Of a DNA stretch of 64,000 nt, positions 50,488 to 59,589 are shown piece by piece. The notes under the pieces are model-generated. The model was given only the letters and a program-made list of their open reading frames with translations, had not been told where the DNA came from and made no database searches. The stretch covers positions 117,740 to 181,739 of the forward strand of contig NZ_JAQSDL010000080.1 in the NCBI RefSeq assembly GCF_029945895.1. The letters run 5' to 3'. The stretch's first letter is position 1; every line of letters starts with the position of its first letter. The stretch comes from Polaromonas sp. (GTDB taxonomy: Bacteria > Pseudomonadota > Gammaproteobacteria > Burkholderiales > Burkholderiaceae_C). The translations under genes and the position numbers were made by a program.

Positions 50488-50829
50488 ATGCGCTGGATTA
50501 AACCTGACTTGAAAAGCAGTTTGCTGGGTCTGCTCCATGGTGGTGAAGTGACGCCTTCCAGCCTGGAAAAGCGGACCGAAAGCATTCGGCAATTGATGCT
50601 CAATGAACTCGGTGAGTTTGGCGAGAAACATTACCCGAAAATTGCGCTGCGGGTGCGTTATGCCCAGGACGCGCAAGGTCTCTGGTATGCCCGTGGTGAC
50701 GTCATGGCCGTGCTGTCGGCCATGCAGGGCGAAACCATCGCCCGCCAGAAGGTCAGCGGCATCACCAAAATGTTTGACGGCCTGTTGCCCGGCAGTCTCG
50801 GCTCCCGGCGCAGTTCCCTGACCAGCTAA
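50488..50829 (+). CDS. Hypothetical protein, 113 residues
   Basis: A small soluble protein opening MRWIKPDLKSSLLGLLHGGE, with a helical middle (RTESIRQLMLNELGEFGEKH) and RYAQDAQGLWYARGDVMAVL. No signal, membrane segment or recognised motif. The start at 50488 lacks a strong ribosome site, but coding character (third-position bias, no competing frame) is good. It is alone on this strand; downstream genes converge. Not recognised. Confidence 0.65.
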   Translation: MRWIKPDLKSSLLGLLHGGEVTPSSLEKRTESIRQLMLNELGEFGEKHYPKIALRVRYAQDAQGLWYARGDVMAVLSAMQGETIARQKVSGITKMFDGLLPGSLGSRRSSLTS

Positions 50830-50899
50830 GCCGCCGATCACCAGTAGAGGCGCCACCCGCCCGTTCCAACCACCCGGCTGTCCGGTGCATTCCCCCTGC

Positions 50900-51850
50900 T
50901 CAATGGCTGTGACCCCAGAGCAGGAAAGCATCCCGGTCCTCCACAGCCAGCGTCACTTTCTCTCCCACCGGCAACACCACCTTGGTCGGCACATGACCAA
51001 ACGGCAGCCCACTGAGCACGGGCGCCTTGAGCTGGCGCTGCAACCACGCCACCACCGTGGCCAGCTTGAACCCCTTGTCGTGCGGCACGAGCTTGTAGTT
51101 GGTGAACTGCCCCAGGACCACCGCCTTCTGCCGCGCCAGCACGCCAGCGTGCAGCAGCTGTGTCAACATGCGCTCCAGCCGGTACGGGTGTTCATGCACT
51201 TCCTCCAGAAACAGAATGCCACCCTTCACCTGAGGCAGGTAGGGGGTGCCCACGAGCGAACTCAGCACCGCAAGGTTGCCGCCCCATAACACTGCATTCT
51301 TCACGCCAAATTGGCCGTCAGCCCCCGCCTGCCAAGCGCCACCAGCTATTGATTTCGTAGCAATTTTCGGCAGCCGCCAGCCTGTGCCTTCGCCCTGCCC
51401 CGTGATCAGGTCGTCAAAGCAGGCTTCCATGATGTCGTCGGGCTGGCCTTCAGTTCCGAAGTCCTCGCCGAGTGCCGGACCCGCCCAGGTCACTGCCCCG
51501 GTTTTGGCCAGCAGCGCATTTTGCAGGGCCGTGAAATCGCTCAGGCCGACAAAACGCGTTCCCCGGGACACAGCCCTGTCCAGCGCCTTGTAATTGATAT
51601 GCGGCAGCAGGCGTGTCAGTCCGTAGCCGCCCCGGGAGATCAGCGCCACATCGGCCCCGCTGGCGGCCGCCCGGGCGATCGCGGCCAGCCGGGTTTCGTC
51701 GTCGCCGGCGAAGCGCTGGTGGCTGCTCAGTGCGGCCTCGTCCAGCTCGACCTCATAACCCAGCGCGGTCAGGCGCCGCACGCCACGCTTGAAAGCAGCC
51801 TTGTCGCGCACGGCGCTGGAGGGGGAGTAGATATAGATATGTTTTTTCAC
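50900..51850 (-). CDS. LD-carboxypeptidase, S66 family (with inserted repeat peptide)
   Basis: A 316-residue S66 peptidase that trims the terminal D-Ala from murein tetrapeptides during cell-wall recycling. It starts with GTG at 51850 (VKKHIYIYSPSSAVRDK); no ATG fits. The nucleophile Ser is in RFVGLSDFTALQNALL, the catalytic Glu region in VLWGGNLAVLSSLVGTPYLP, and the His in FLEEVHEHPYRLERML. SRGGYGLTRLLPHI is the family glycine loop. Residues about 164-182 (IATKSIAGGAWQAGADGQF) are encoded by a dispersed repeat copy; they fall between the catalytic Ser and Glu regions, near the domain linker. Confidence 0.9.
   Translation of the reverse strand: MKKHIYIYSPSSAVRDKAAFKRGVRRLTALGYEVELDEAALSSHQRFAGDDETRLAAIARAAASGADVALISRGGYGLTRLLPHINYKALDRAVSRGTRFVGLSDFTALQNALLAKTGAVTWAGPALGEDFGTEGQPDDIMEACFDDLITGQGEGTGWRLPKIATKSIAGGAWQAGADGQFGVKNAVLWGGNLAVLSSLVGTPYLPQVKGGILFLEEVHEHPYRLERMLTQLLHAGVLARQKAVVLGQFTNYKLVPHDKGFKLATVVAWLQRQLKAPVLSGLPFGHVPTKVVLPVGEKVTLAVEDRDAFLLWGHSH
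51303..51366 (-). repeat. Dispersed ~60-bp repeat, copy 12 (in frame inside LD-carboxypeptidase)
   Basis: The minus strand reads AATTGCTACGAAATCAATAG, CTGGTGGCGCTTGG, then GGGGGCTGACGGCCAATTTG. Sense to the gene; encodes IATKSIAGGAWQAGADGQF. Confidence 0.75.
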
Positions 51851-51894
51851 GAGACGGAGTATCCCACTGCCCGGGTCAGTCGCTGCGCAGCCGC

Positions 51895-53277
51895 TCACCT
51901 GCCGCCCAGGCAATGGACGGCCTGGTGCGCAATGCTTTTCCCATGCTCCTGCACAAAATGCCCTGCCTGCGGCAACACCGTGGCCTCGGGGCAGCCGCGG
52001 ATCATGGTCTGCAATTGCTGCATGACCGGCACGCCGAGCACCGGGTCCTGCGCACCGACGGCCATCAGGCTCCGGCCTTGCCAGCGATCGCGCCAGAAAC
52101 TGCGTGCCTCGCGTGAAACAGCTGCACCGTCCGAGTCCTCGGCCTCCGGCACCAGGGCCGGAAAGGCGCGCAGGGCAGCGCGGTGGCCCCGGTCGGGGAA
52201 AGGTGCGTTGTAGGCGGCACATTCTTCGGCGCGCATCTGCGGGTTGCCACGGGCGAAAAGCCGTGCCACATCGAACTCCGGGTTCTTGGCGCACATCTCG
52301 CGCCAAGCCAGAAAACCGGGCGACAAAGGCACATCGCCGGTCGCCAGCGTGGTGTTCATGACCAGCAGCCCCCGGTAACGGTCAGGCGCGGCCATCGGCA
52401 GGGTCAGGCCCAGCAGGCCGCCCCAGTCCTGCACCACCAGCACGATGTTTTTCAGGTCCAGCCGTTCGACCAGCTCCAGCAGGGTCTGCCGATGTCCGGT
52501 GAAGCTGTGAAAGCTGTCCTTTTTGGGTTTGTCGCTTTTGCCGAAACCTATCAGATCGGGCGCCACCACCCGGTCCCCGGCCGCCAGGAACACCGGGATC
52601 ATCTTGCGGTACAGATAGCTCCAGGCCGGATTGCCGTGCAGGCACAGCCAGGTGAGGCCATCCTGTGGCCCCTCGTCGAGGTAATGCATGCGCAGGCCGC
52701 CCAGGGATGGCAGGTCGCTGATGTACCGGGGCGCCCAGGGATAGTCCGGCAGACCGGCGAACGCGCTGTCGGGCGTGCGCAGTGCGTCATCGCGCAGGGG
52801 ATGATTCAGTTTTGTCTCCTGGCGCTGTTCGCCGCGCCGCTGCCGGAAAAAATCCTGCAGCAGCACGCCGCATTCCGCGGCCTGCACGCCGCCCTCTACC
52901 CGCGTCTGGTGATTGAGCTGCGGGTTGGCGAACAGGTCGATGACGGACCCGGCCGCCCCGGTTTTCGGATCCGGCGCACCGAACACCACCCGCTTGAGCC
53001 GCGCATGCAGCATGGCGCCGGCGCACATGGCACAGGGCTCCAGCGTGACAAACAGTTCGCACTCATCGAGCCGGTAGTTGCCGCCGGCCTGGGCGGCAGA
53101 CCGCAAGGCCTGCATTTCGGCATGGGCCGTCGGGTCATGCCCGCTGATGGGTTGATTGCAGCCAGTGGCGATCACCTGACCCTGCCGCACCAGCACCGCA
53201 CCGACCGGCACCTCGCCCGCTTCGGCGGCTTGCCGGGCCTGCGCCAGCGCCAGTTGCATGTAGTCGGCGTCGCTCAT
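51895..53277 (-). CDS. tadA: Fusion of tRNA adenosine deaminase TadA with a haloalkane-dehalogenase-like hydrolase
   Basis: A single 460-residue frame joining two enzymes. Residues 1-150 are TadA (A34 to inosine in tRNA-Arg): zinc ligands in DPTAHAEMQALRSAA (HAE) and TLEPCAMCAGAMLHAR (PCxxC). A short linker (RRGEQRQETKLNHPLRDD) leads to an alpha/beta hydrolase (about 175-460): oxyanion region CLHGNPAWSYLYRKMIP, nucleophile Asp in VLVVQDWGGLLGLTL (D-W-G-G, as in haloalkane dehalogenases, not the usual Ser), and the catalytic His in PQAGHFVQEH. No internal stop or frameshift separates them. The start ATG at 53277 directly abuts a repeat copy. Whether the chain is processed is unknown. Confidence 0.88.
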   Translation of the reverse strand: MSDADYMQLALAQARQAAEAGEVPVGAVLVRQGQVIATGCNQPISGHDPTAHAEMQALRSAAQAGGNYRLDECELFVTLEPCAMCAGAMLHARLKRVVFGAPDPKTGAAGSVIDLFANPQLNHQTRVEGGVQAAECGVLLQDFFRQRRGEQRQETKLNHPLRDDALRTPDSAFAGLPDYPWAPRYISDLPSLGGLRMHYLDEGPQDGLTWLCLHGNPAWSYLYRKMIPVFLAAGDRVVAPDLIGFGKSDKPKKDSFHSFTGHRQTLLELVERLDLKNIVLVVQDWGGLLGLTLPMAAPDRYRGLLVMNTTLATGDVPLSPGFLAWREMCAKNPEFDVARLFARGNPQMRAEECAAYNAPFPDRGHRAALRAFPALVPEAEDSDGAAVSREARSFWRDRWQGRSLMAVGAQDPVLGVPVMQQLQTMIRGCPEATVLPQAGHFVQEHGKSIAHQAVHCLGGR

Positions 53278-53278
53278 G

Positions 53279-53345
53279 ATTGCTTCTTTTTTAATAGCAT
53301 CTTCCGCAAGTATCAATTGGGCCAGAGCCCGATTTGATACAAATC
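53279..53345 (+). repeat. Dispersed ~60-bp repeat, copy 13 (directly upstream of tadA fusion)
   Basis: TTGCTTCTTTTTTAATAGCA, TCTTCCGCAAGTATCAA, then TTGGGCCAGAGCCCGATTTG. Antisense to tadA. Its minus strand is open in the tadA frame and would read ALAQLILAEDAIKKEA, and it supplies the AAGAAG that could act as the ribosome site. Confidence 0.8.
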
Positions 53346-53583
53346 ATTTGTCTTCCGGCATGGGCCGGGCCTGCTGCATCGCGCTCTCGATCGACTGGCG
53401 CACCTGGTTCTGGATCTGCTGACTTTGCTGCTGGGGTGTGGCGCCGGCCGCCGGCGCGGGCAAAGCCAGGCCAGCGTCTGCCGGTGCCACCTTCACAGGC
53501 GCCGGGGAGAGCTGCTTTTTCGCCAGCACACCGATGATGGCGACCACGACCAGCAGGCTCAGAACACCAAAGATGGCGCGCAT
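53344..53583 (-). CDS. Small membrane-anchored hypothetical protein
   Basis: A 79-residue protein with an N-terminal membrane segment (IFGVLSLLVVVAIIGVLA), then an Ala/Pro stretch and a Gln-rich helix (TPQQQSQQIQNQVRQSIESA). GAGGAG precedes the ATG at 53583. It is one base after the PaiB-like gene, so probably in the same unit. No family recognised; predicted to face the periplasm or cytoplasm with one anchor. Confidence 0.75.
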   Translation of the reverse strand: MRAIFGVLSLLVVVAIIGVLAKKQLSPAPVKVAPADAGLALPAPAAGATPQQQSQQIQNQVRQSIESAMQQARPMPEDK

Positions 53584-53584
53584 G

Positions 53585-54220
53585 TCAGCTCTCCTCGCGC
53601 GGGGCGCCGGCCCCCATGCCCAGCCGGTCCATCCAGCCGGCCAGCGCCTGTTCGTCGGGCGTGCCAGCGCCGTACATGGCCTTCATGGCCGCGTGCGCCT
53701 CGGGCCGGTGCTGGTTGAGTTTGAGCTTGCACTGCAGGTCGGTCACCTCCAATTCGAAGGCCACAATGCCGGCCAGCATCTTGTGGGCAAACTCCTCGCC
53801 CAGGCCGCGCCATTGCTCGGCATAAGGCGGCTCGTGGTCCCCGATGAGTTTTTTCAGCAGGGCATCCTTGGCGACGGGGTTCTCGATCAGGGTGGCCTGC
53901 ACGGTGCAATGCACCGCGAGGTAATTCCAGGTCGGCACGCGCGCCAGGTCGGGATAGACCTTGGGTGACAGGTAGGCATGGGGTCCGAGAAAGGTCGCCA
54001 CCGCCTGCGGCCTGGCTTGCAGATAGCGCCAGTGCGGGTTGGGTTTGGCCACATGACCAAGCAGCACCAGCTGCTCGCCCCTGGCTTCCAGATGCAGCGG
54101 CAGGTGTGTCACGTAAGGCAGCCCCGCGTCGTCCACGCTGATCAGGCTGGCGAAGGGATGGTCGGTGATCAGTGCCTGGGCCTGCACACGGTCACCCTTG
54201 AACTGGGGTGGTAAATACAT
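53585..54220 (-). CDS. FMN-binding PaiB-like regulator
   Basis: A 211-residue PaiB/FMN-binding split-barrel protein. Features: MYLPPQFKGDRVQAQALITD, HPFASLISVDDAGLPYVTHL (barrel start), LGHVAKPNPHWRYL, FLGPHAYLSPKVYP and VPTWNYLAVH with the C-terminal KLKLNQHRPEAHAAMKAM tail. Family members were named as negative transcriptional regulators in Bacillus but have no obvious helix-turn-helix; an FMN-dependent oxidase or heme-utilisation-like role is possible. First gene of a two-gene unit. Confidence 0.9.
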   Translation of the reverse strand: MYLPPQFKGDRVQAQALITDHPFASLISVDDAGLPYVTHLPLHLEARGEQLVLLGHVAKPNPHWRYLQARPQAVATFLGPHAYLSPKVYPDLARVPTWNYLAVHCTVQATLIENPVAKDALLKKLIGDHEPPYAEQWRGLGEEFAHKMLAGIVAFELEVTDLQCKLKLNQHRPEAHAAMKAMYGAGTPDEQALAGWMDRLGMGAGAPREES

Positions 54221-54293
54221 AGGCTGAAGTATCCGACAAAAAGCCGGACGCCCGAAACGGCAGGCGCGTTCGCGCTACGGTGCCACGGGCAAC

Positions 54294-54878
54294 TCAGGCG
54301 TGCAAAGGCCAGCGCGCCAGGGGCACATGCAACGTCTGGCCAATCAGGCTGTGCACGAGAACAAACTCGTGCGCGGTCCAGGAAACCGGCGCCACGGCCT
54401 GCTCGGGAACGCTGCGGTCATCGTAGAGAAGCGTCACGTGGGGCGTGAAGCCCGGCTTGGCCCAGCGGCCGAGCACGGTTTTTTTCAGCGCTTCACCGAG
54501 GCTCTGCTGGAAAGCGGCCAGAGCCGCCAGGCCGCCCGCGCCGCGCAGGACAAAGGGCCGGTTGCGCGGCGTACTGGCGAAGCTGGCAGCGCGGTCGAAG
54601 GTGATGTCAAACGGAGCAGCCGCCACGCTTGCCGCCGCACCGCACGCTGCGGCGACGAGATCCTGGGGCAACCCGGCGTAATCACCCAGGTGATGCAGCG
54701 TGACATGGAAGCGCTCCGGTTTCAGCGGCTTGCCCAGCAGGGCCTGTTCCGCACGCAGTTGCTGCGCAAGCTGGGCAATGTGGGCTGCGCTAGCCGCGTC
54801 CGGGTAGATGGCGAAAAACAGCCTGTCCGTGGGTTGGGGTGCAGCCTCAAAGCCAGGCAGGAAAGACTGCTCAGACAT
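54294..54878 (-). CDS. thpR: RNA 2',3'-cyclic phosphodiesterase (2'-5' RNA ligase family)
   Basis: A 194-residue 2H phosphoesterase. The two catalytic HxT motifs are present: FHVTLHHLGDY and FTPHVTLLYDDRS, with RLFFAIYPDAASAAHIAQLA opening the fold. ThpR proteins hydrolyse 2',3'-cyclic phosphates or reversibly join 2'-5' RNA ends; the physiological RNA is unknown. Start MSEQSFLPGFEAAP at 54878 is preferred; ATG 54896 is possible. It follows guaA by about 40 bp on the same strand and may be at the end of that operon. Confidence 0.9.
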   Translation of the reverse strand: MSEQSFLPGFEAAPQPTDRLFFAIYPDAASAAHIAQLAQQLRAEQALLGKPLKPERFHVTLHHLGDYAGLPQDLVAAACGAAASVAAAPFDITFDRAASFASTPRNRPFVLRGAGGLAALAAFQQSLGEALKKTVLGRWAKPGFTPHVTLLYDDRSVPEQAVAPVSWTAHEFVLVHSLIGQTLHVPLARWPLHA

Positions 54879-54919
54879 GGTGCTGGCGGGATGCATACGC
54901 ACGTGGCCGGTGTTGCGCC

Positions 54920-56533
54920 CTATTCCCACTCGATGGTGGCCGGGGGCTTGCTGCTGACGTCGTAGGTCACGCGGTTGATGCCGCGCACTTCGTTGATGAT
55001 GCGGCTGGAGACCTTTTTAAGCAGCGCATAAGGCAGCTCGGCCCAGTCGGCGGTCATGAAGTCGCTGGTCTGCACCGCGCGCAGCGCCACCACGTAGTCG
55101 TAAGTGCGGCCGTCGCCCATGACACCCACGCTTTTGACCGGCAGGAACACCGCAAAGGCCTGGCTGGTCAGGTCGTACCAGCTCTTGCCGGTGGCATCGT
55201 CGGTGAAATTGCGCAGCTCTTCAATGAAGATGGCGTCGGCGCGGCGCAGCAAATCGGCGTATTCCTTTTTGACTTCGCCAAGAATCCGCACGCCCAGGCC
55301 CGGGCCCGGGAAGGGGTGGCGGTACACCATGTGAAAAGGCAGGCCCAGCGCCACGCCCAGCTCGCGCACTTCGTCCTTGAACAGCTCGCGCAGGGGCTCG
55401 AGCAGCTTCAGGCCGAGCTGCTCGGGCAGGCCGCCCACGTTGTGGTGGCTCTTGATCGTGATGGCCTTTTTGTTCTTGGAGCCGCCGCTCTCGATCACGT
55501 CCGGATAAATCGTGCCCTGGGCCAGCCAGGCCACATGGCGCGAGTGATCGTTCTTGAGCTTGCCAGCTTCCGCCTTGAACACTTCCACGAACTCGCGGCC
55601 GATGATCTTGCGCTTGGCTTCCGGGTCGCTGACGCCCTTGAGGTGGCCGAGGAACTGGTCGGCGGCATCGACGCGAATGACTTTCGCGTGCAGCTTGCCG
55701 ACAAACATGTCCATCACCATGTCGCCCTCGTTCAGGCGCAGCAGGCCGTGGTCGACAAACACGCAGGTCAGCTGGTCGCCGATGGCGCGATGAATCAGCG
55801 CCGCCGCAACGGACGAATCGACGCCGCCGGACAGACCGAGAATCACTTCCTCGCTGCCGACCTGGGCGCGGATTTTCTCCACCGCCTCGCTGATGTAGTC
55901 ACCCATGATCCAGTCGGCCCGGGTGCCGCAGATTTCAAGGACAAAACGCTCCAGGATGGCCGCGCCGCGCTTGGTGTGTGTGACTTCAGGGTGGAACTGC
56001 ACGCCGTAAAACCGGCGTTCTTCGTCGGCCATGCCGGCGATCGGGCAGCTGTCGGTACTGGCCATCAGCTTGAAGCCGGGCGGCAACTCGGTGACCTTGT
56101 CGCCATGGCTCATCCACACATCCAGCATGCCGTGGCCTTCGGAGGTCGCGTAGTCCTGGATGCCTTCGAGCAGCCGGGTATGGCCATGCGCCCGCACATC
56201 GGCAGAGCCGAATTCACGCTTGTGCCCGCTTTGCACGACGCCGCCGAGCTGGTGCGCCATGGTCTGCATGCCGTAGCAGATGCCGAGCACGGGAACCCCT
56301 ACATCGAACACCGCCTGCGGCGCCTTGTCGGTGCTGTCCTCGTAAACGCTGGCGTGGCTACCCGACAGGATGATGCCCTTGAGCTTGCCGTCCTGGGCGT
56401 AGTCGCGGACCCAGTCGCTGGTCACATCGCAGGGATGGACTTCGCAGAACACGTGGGCTTCACGGATGCGCCGTGCAATCAGCTGGGTGACCTGGGAGCC
56501 GAAATCGAGAATGAGGATTTTTTGGTGCTGCAT
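54920..56533 (-). CDS. guaA: GMP synthase (glutamine-hydrolysing)
   Basis: A 537-residue bifunctional enzyme converting XMP to GMP with glutamine and ATP. The class I amidotransferase domain (1-200) has [20 protein letters not shown], nucleophile Cys86 in VLGICYGMQ, and [13 protein letters not shown] for the His-Glu pair. The ATP-pyrophosphatase domain has the P-loop [20 protein letters not shown]. The C-terminal dimerisation domain ends [14 protein letters not shown], the canonical GuaA terminus. Start [10 protein letters not shown] at 56533. It lies downstream of guaB on the same strand, separated by a terminator-like hairpin, so it may also have its own promoter. Confidence 0.97.
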   Translation of the reverse strand: MQHQKILILDFGSQVTQLIARRIREAHVFCEVHPCDVTSDWVRDYAQDGKLKGIILSGSHASVYEDSTDKAPQAVFDVGVPVLGICYGMQTMAHQLGGVVQSGHKREFGSADVRAHGHTRLLEGIQDYATSEGHGMLDVWMSHGDKVTELPPGFKLMASTDSCPIAGMADEERRFYGVQFHPEVTHTKRGAAILERFVLEICGTRADWIMGDYISEAVEKIRAQVGSEEVILGLSGGVDSSVAAALIHRAIGDQLTCVFVDHGLLRLNEGDMVMDMFVGKLHAKVIRVDAADQFLGHLKGVSDPEAKRKIIGREFVEVFKAEAGKLKNDHSRHVAWLAQGTIYPDVIESGGSKNKKAITIKSHHNVGGLPEQLGLKLLEPLRELFKDEVRELGVALGLPFHMVYRHPFPGPGLGVRILGEVKKEYADLLRRADAIFIEELRNFTDDATGKSWYDLTSQAFAVFLPVKSVGVMGDGRTYDYVVALRAVQTSDFMTADWAELPYALLKKVSSRIINEVRGINRVTYDVSSKPPATIEWE

Positions 56534-56549
56534 GAGAGGCGTTTCAGGC

Positions 56550-56581
56550 AAAAAAAGAAAAGGCGTCCTTCACGGACGCCT
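56550..56581 (-). terminator. Rho-independent terminator after guaB
   Basis: The minus strand reads AGGCGTCC-GTGAA-GGACGCCT followed by TTTTCTTTTTTTG, an 8-bp GC-rich stem with a U-tract. It lies 17 bp after the guaB stop and 17 bp before the guaA start, so it should attenuate readthrough into guaA. Confidence 0.85.
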
Positions 56582-56597
56582 CGGGCCATCGGGATGA

Positions 56598-58067
56598 TCA
56601 GTCTGCCCGATAGTTCGGCGCTTCCTTGGTGATCTGTACATCGTGCACATGGCTTTCGCGAATGCCGGCCGTCGTGATCTCGACAAATTCGGCCCGGTTG
56701 CGCATGTCTTCAATGGTGGCGCAGCCGCAGTAACCCATGCTGGCGCGCAGGCCGCCGGCCATCTGGTAAATGATGGCGACCATGGAACCCTTGTAGGGCA
56801 CACGGCCTTCGATGCCCTCGGGCACCAGCTTGTCGGCGTTCGGGTTGCCGGTGGTGGCTTCCTGGAAGTAGCGGTCGGCACTGCCCTGCTGCATCGCGCC
56901 AATGCTGCCCATACCGCGGTAGCTCTTGTAGCTGCGCCCCTGGAACAAGATCACTTCGCCGGGCGCTTCCTCGGTGCCGGCAAACATGCCGCCCATCATC
57001 ACGGTGCCGGCGCCGGCGGCAATCGCCTTCGCGATGTCGCCGCTGTAGCGGATACCGCCGTCGGCAATCAGAGGTATGCCGGTGCCGCGCAGCGCCATGG
57101 CCACACTGTCAATCGCCATGATCTGCGGCACCCCCACACCCGCCACGATGCGGGTGGTGCAGATGGAGCCGGGACCAATGCCGACCTTGACCGCATCGGC
57201 GCCCGCTTCCACCAGGGCCAGCGCAGCAGCACCGGTGGCGATGTTGCCGCCGATCACATCAACCTGCGGATAGTTCTTCTTGACCCAGCGCACGCGTTCG
57301 ATCACCCCATGGCTGTGGCCGTGGGCGGTGTCGACCACGATCGCATCCACGCCGGCCTTGACCAGCGCTTCGACACGTTCCTCGGTGCCTTCGCCGACAC
57401 CAACAGCCGCGCCCACGCGCAGGCGGCCCGAGGCGTCGCGTGCGGCATTGGGGAAATTGGTCTGCTTGGTGATGTCCTTGACCGTGATCAGGCCCTTGAG
57501 CTCGAAGTCGTCATTGACCACCAGCAGGCGCTCAAGCTTGTATTTGTTGAGCAATGCCTTGGCCTCGGCGGCAGACGTGCCTTCCTTGACCGTGATCAGC
57601 TTCTCGCTCGGCGTCATGATCTGGTGCGCCTTGACGTCGTAGCGGGTCTCAAAGCGCAGGTCGCGGCTGGTCACGATACCCACCACCTTGCCGCCGTCGC
57701 AGACCGGAAAGCCCGAGATGCCGAGTTGTTCGGACAGCTCCAGTATCTGCAGCACGGTGTGTTCGGGCGTGATGACCACCGGGTCACGCACGACGCCAGA
57801 CTCATAACGCTTGACCTTGGCCACATGGGCGGCCTGTTCCTTGGGCGTCAGGTTCTTGTGAACAATGCCGATTCCACCCTCCTGCGCAATGGCAATGGCC
57901 AGCCGGGCTTCGGTGACCGTGTCCATCGCAGCCGAAACCAGGGGCAGGTTCAGGCGGATGTTTCTTGAGAACTGGGTGGAAAGCGAGGTGTCCTTGGGCA
58001 GGACCTGGGAGAACGCTGGCACCAACAATACGTCGTCGAAGGTGAGCGCTTTGCCGAGTAGGCGCAT
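56598..58067 (-). CDS. guaB: Inosine-5'-monophosphate dehydrogenase
   Basis: A 489-residue IMPDH, oxidising IMP to XMP with NAD+, the committed step to GMP. The barrel is interrupted by two CBS domains (about residues 92-205: [40 protein letters not shown]). The catalytic Cys303 is in [37 protein letters not shown] binds phosphate; RGMGSIGAM is in the flap. Start [20 protein letters not shown] is canonical. An inverted repeat with a TACAAT -10-like element sits just upstream (58090-58113). Confidence 0.97.
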   Translation of the reverse strand: MRLLGKALTFDDVLLVPAFSQVLPKDTSLSTQFSRNIRLNLPLVSAAMDTVTEARLAIAIAQEGGIGIVHKNLTPKEQAAHVAKVKRYESGVVRDPVVITPEHTVLQILELSEQLGISGFPVCDGGKVVGIVTSRDLRFETRYDVKAHQIMTPSEKLITVKEGTSAAEAKALLNKYKLERLLVVNDDFELKGLITVKDITKQTNFPNAARDASGRLRVGAAVGVGEGTEERVEALVKAGVDAIVVDTAHGHSHGVIERVRWVKKNYPQVDVIGGNIATGAAALALVEAGADAVKVGIGPGSICTTRIVAGVGVPQIMAIDSVAMALRGTGIPLIADGGIRYSGDIAKAIAAGAGTVMMGGMFAGTEEAPGEVILFQGRSYKSYRGMGSIGAMQQGSADRYFQEATTGNPNADKLVPEGIEGRVPYKGSMVAIIYQMAGGLRASMGYCGCATIEDMRNRAEFVEITTAGIRESHVHDVQITKEAPNYRAD

Positions 58068-58089
58068 AGGGATGGCTCCAAAAACACGA

Positions 58090-58113
58090 TTGTACCCGCG
58101 CCGGTCGGTACAA
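58090..58113 (-). promoter_or_regulatory. Inverted repeat and -10-like element upstream of guaB
   Basis: TTGTACC (58090-58096) and GGTACAA (58107-58113) are perfect 7-bp arms 10 bp apart, 23 bp upstream of the guaB start. On the minus strand the proximal arm includes TACAAT, a likely -10. A regulator overlapping the promoter is possible; which one is unknown. Confidence 0.5.
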
Positions 58114-58210
58114 ACCCTAGCGCCGAAAGTCTTCCCTGCCGCGTTACAAAAAGGCCACGCCAGGCGGCGTCCATCCTCGCATGCAGGAGCGCAACCAGTA
58201 CACTGATCCC

Positions 58211-58747
58211 ATGGAACTGAAAATCACTCCCAAACACCTTGTTCTGCTGATTGCCGGCTGGACTTTTGCCCTGTCGGCCGCCGCCCAGTGGCAGTGGATT
58301 GGCAAGGACGGCCGCAAGGTGTTCAGTGACCGTCCGCCCCCCTCTGACATCCAGGACAAGGACATCCTCAAGCAGCCCGGCGGCCGGCGTGGCGCCAAGG
58401 CGTCAGTAACAGCCACCGAGCCTGCCGAGGGTGCCCCGCTGGCTGCAGTCGCGGGGACACCTGCGAAAGCAACTCCCCCGAAGATTTCCGGCAAGGATGC
58501 AGAATTGCAGGCCAAAAAGAAAAAACTGGAGGAAGAGGAGGCTGCCAAGAAAAAGACGGAAGAGGAAAAAGTGGCTAAAGCCAGAGCCGACAGCTGTGAA
58601 AGGGTCAAAAAGGGCTTGGCTTCCGTCAATTCGGGAGACAGGTTATCCACGCTCAACGCCAAGGGTGAGCGCGAGTTCATGGACGACAGCGGACGTGCCG
58701 CCGAAAGCAAGCGCCTGCAGGCGATCATGGACAGCGACTGCAAGTAG
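58211..58747 (+). CDS. DUF4124 exported protein
   Basis: A 178-residue periplasmic protein. Signal [17 protein letters not shown], then the DUF4124 domain [22 protein letters not shown] (W-x-D-x-G-x-x-x-F-S-D-x-P-P), common in beta- and gammaproteobacteria. The middle is an Ala/Thr linker, followed by a charged Lys/Glu coiled coil ([20 protein letters not shown]) and a C-terminal helix ending SDCK. ATG 58211 gives a proper signal peptide. Function unknown, cell-envelope role presumed. Divergent from guaB. Confidence 0.85.
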   Translation: MELKITPKHLVLLIAGWTFALSAAAQWQWIGKDGRKVFSDRPPPSDIQDKDILKQPGGRRGAKASVTATEPAEGAPLAAVAGTPAKATPPKISGKDAELQAKKKKLEEEEAAKKKTEEEKVAKARADSCERVKKGLASVNSGDRLSTLNAKGEREFMDDSGRAAESKRLQAIMDSDCK

Positions 58748-58765
58748 GTAGCGAGCCGGTCTCTT

Positions 58766-59104
58766 TCAGTACCCGGCCTTGGCCCCTGCCCTTTTTTTGG
58801 CAAACAGCCCCGATTTCTTCACGCCCTGCTTGCTGAAACGTTCGCGCCGCGCAATCTTCGGGTCCACCCGCAGCGGGCGGTAGATCTCCAGCCGGTCCTG
58901 CTGGTGCAATTCGTGGCGCAAAGTGGTTTTCCGGCCCCAGATACCGACCCCAAGCCGGCCTGCCGCCAGCTCCGGAAACTCGGCCAACAGGCCGCTGGCT
59001 GCAATGGCCTGCGCCACGGTGCTGCCGGTCGGAAGCGTCAAATGCCACTCGCGCACTTCCCGCGGTCCGGGCGAATACAGCAGCGAAATATCCAGCAGCA
59101 CCAT
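58766..59104 (-). CDS. rnfH: RnfH family protein (RatB-like)
   Basis: A 112-residue ubiquitin-fold protein: DISLLYSPGPREVREWHLTL, PTGSTVAQAIAASGLL, GIWGRKTTLRHELHQQDRLE and IYRPLRVDPKIARRERF (the RPL..DPK.ARR..R signature). It is 5 bp downstream of ratA, the usual pairing. In E. coli the pair was described as a toxin-antitoxin (RatA/RatB), but RatA relatives are also coenzyme Q-binding proteins, so this role is uncertain. Confidence 0.92.
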   Translation of the reverse strand: MVLLDISLLYSPGPREVREWHLTLPTGSTVAQAIAASGLLAEFPELAAGRLGVGIWGRKTTLRHELHQQDRLEIYRPLRVDPKIARRERFSKQGVKKSGLFAKKRAGAKAGY

Positions 59105-59109
59105 GACGT

Positions 59110-59562
59110 TCAGGCCGCGGCCTCGCCATAAACCTGGGTGGCCCTCTTGACAAAGGCATCCACCAGGCTGCCGGCGATCTTTTCAAACACCGGGCCCACC
59201 AGCGCTGCGAGCGCCGCGTTGTCGAAATCGTAGCGCAGGGTCAGATCAACCTTGCAGGCGCGTTGGCTGCCGTCACCCAGGGGTGTGAAGTCCCAATCGC
59301 CGTCCAGCTTTGAAAAAGGGCCGTCCACCAGCTTGAGAGAGACCTGGCGGTCAGGCACATGGGTGTTGCGGGTGGTGAAACTCTGGTGGATACCCGCAAA
59401 CGCGATACCGACCTTGGCTGTCATGCCCTGCGCGTCTTCTTCCGCCACCTTGGCCTGGTCGCACCAGGGCAAGAACTGCGGATAGCTGGCGACATCGGTG
59501 ACCAAGGCGAACATTTCGGCTGCGCTGTACCAGATCAAAACGGACTTGTGAACGGTTTTCAT
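59110..59562 (-). CDS. ratA: RatA/Coq10-like START-domain protein
   Basis: A 150-residue polyketide-cyclase/START-fold protein: [58 protein letters not shown] and [23 protein letters not shown]. Family members bind ubiquinone (Coq10) or inhibit 70S ribosome association (RatA). The ATG overlaps a promoter of the divergent smpB gene (59561-59589), so this transcript would have a leader of about 15 nt. It is followed by rnfH. Confidence 0.93.
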   Translation of the reverse strand: MKTVHKSVLIWYSAAEMFALVTDVASYPQFLPWCDQAKVAEEDAQGMTAKVGIAFAGIHQSFTTRNTHVPDRQVSLKLVDGPFSKLDGDWDFTPLGDGSQRACKVDLTLRYDFDNAALAALVGPVFEKIAGSLVDAFVKRATQVYGEAAA

Positions 59563-59589
59563 ACAATCATGGGCTGCGCTCGATTGTAT
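59561..59589. promoter_or_regulatory. Face-to-face -10 elements of ratA and smpB
   Basis: ATACAATC (59561-59568) and GATTGTAT (59582-59589) are inverted 8-mers 13 bp apart. Each contains TACAAT, a likely -10, one reading toward smpB and the other toward ratA. The rightward one overlaps the ratA start codon, so the two promoters overlap and may exclude each other. Confidence 0.55.
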
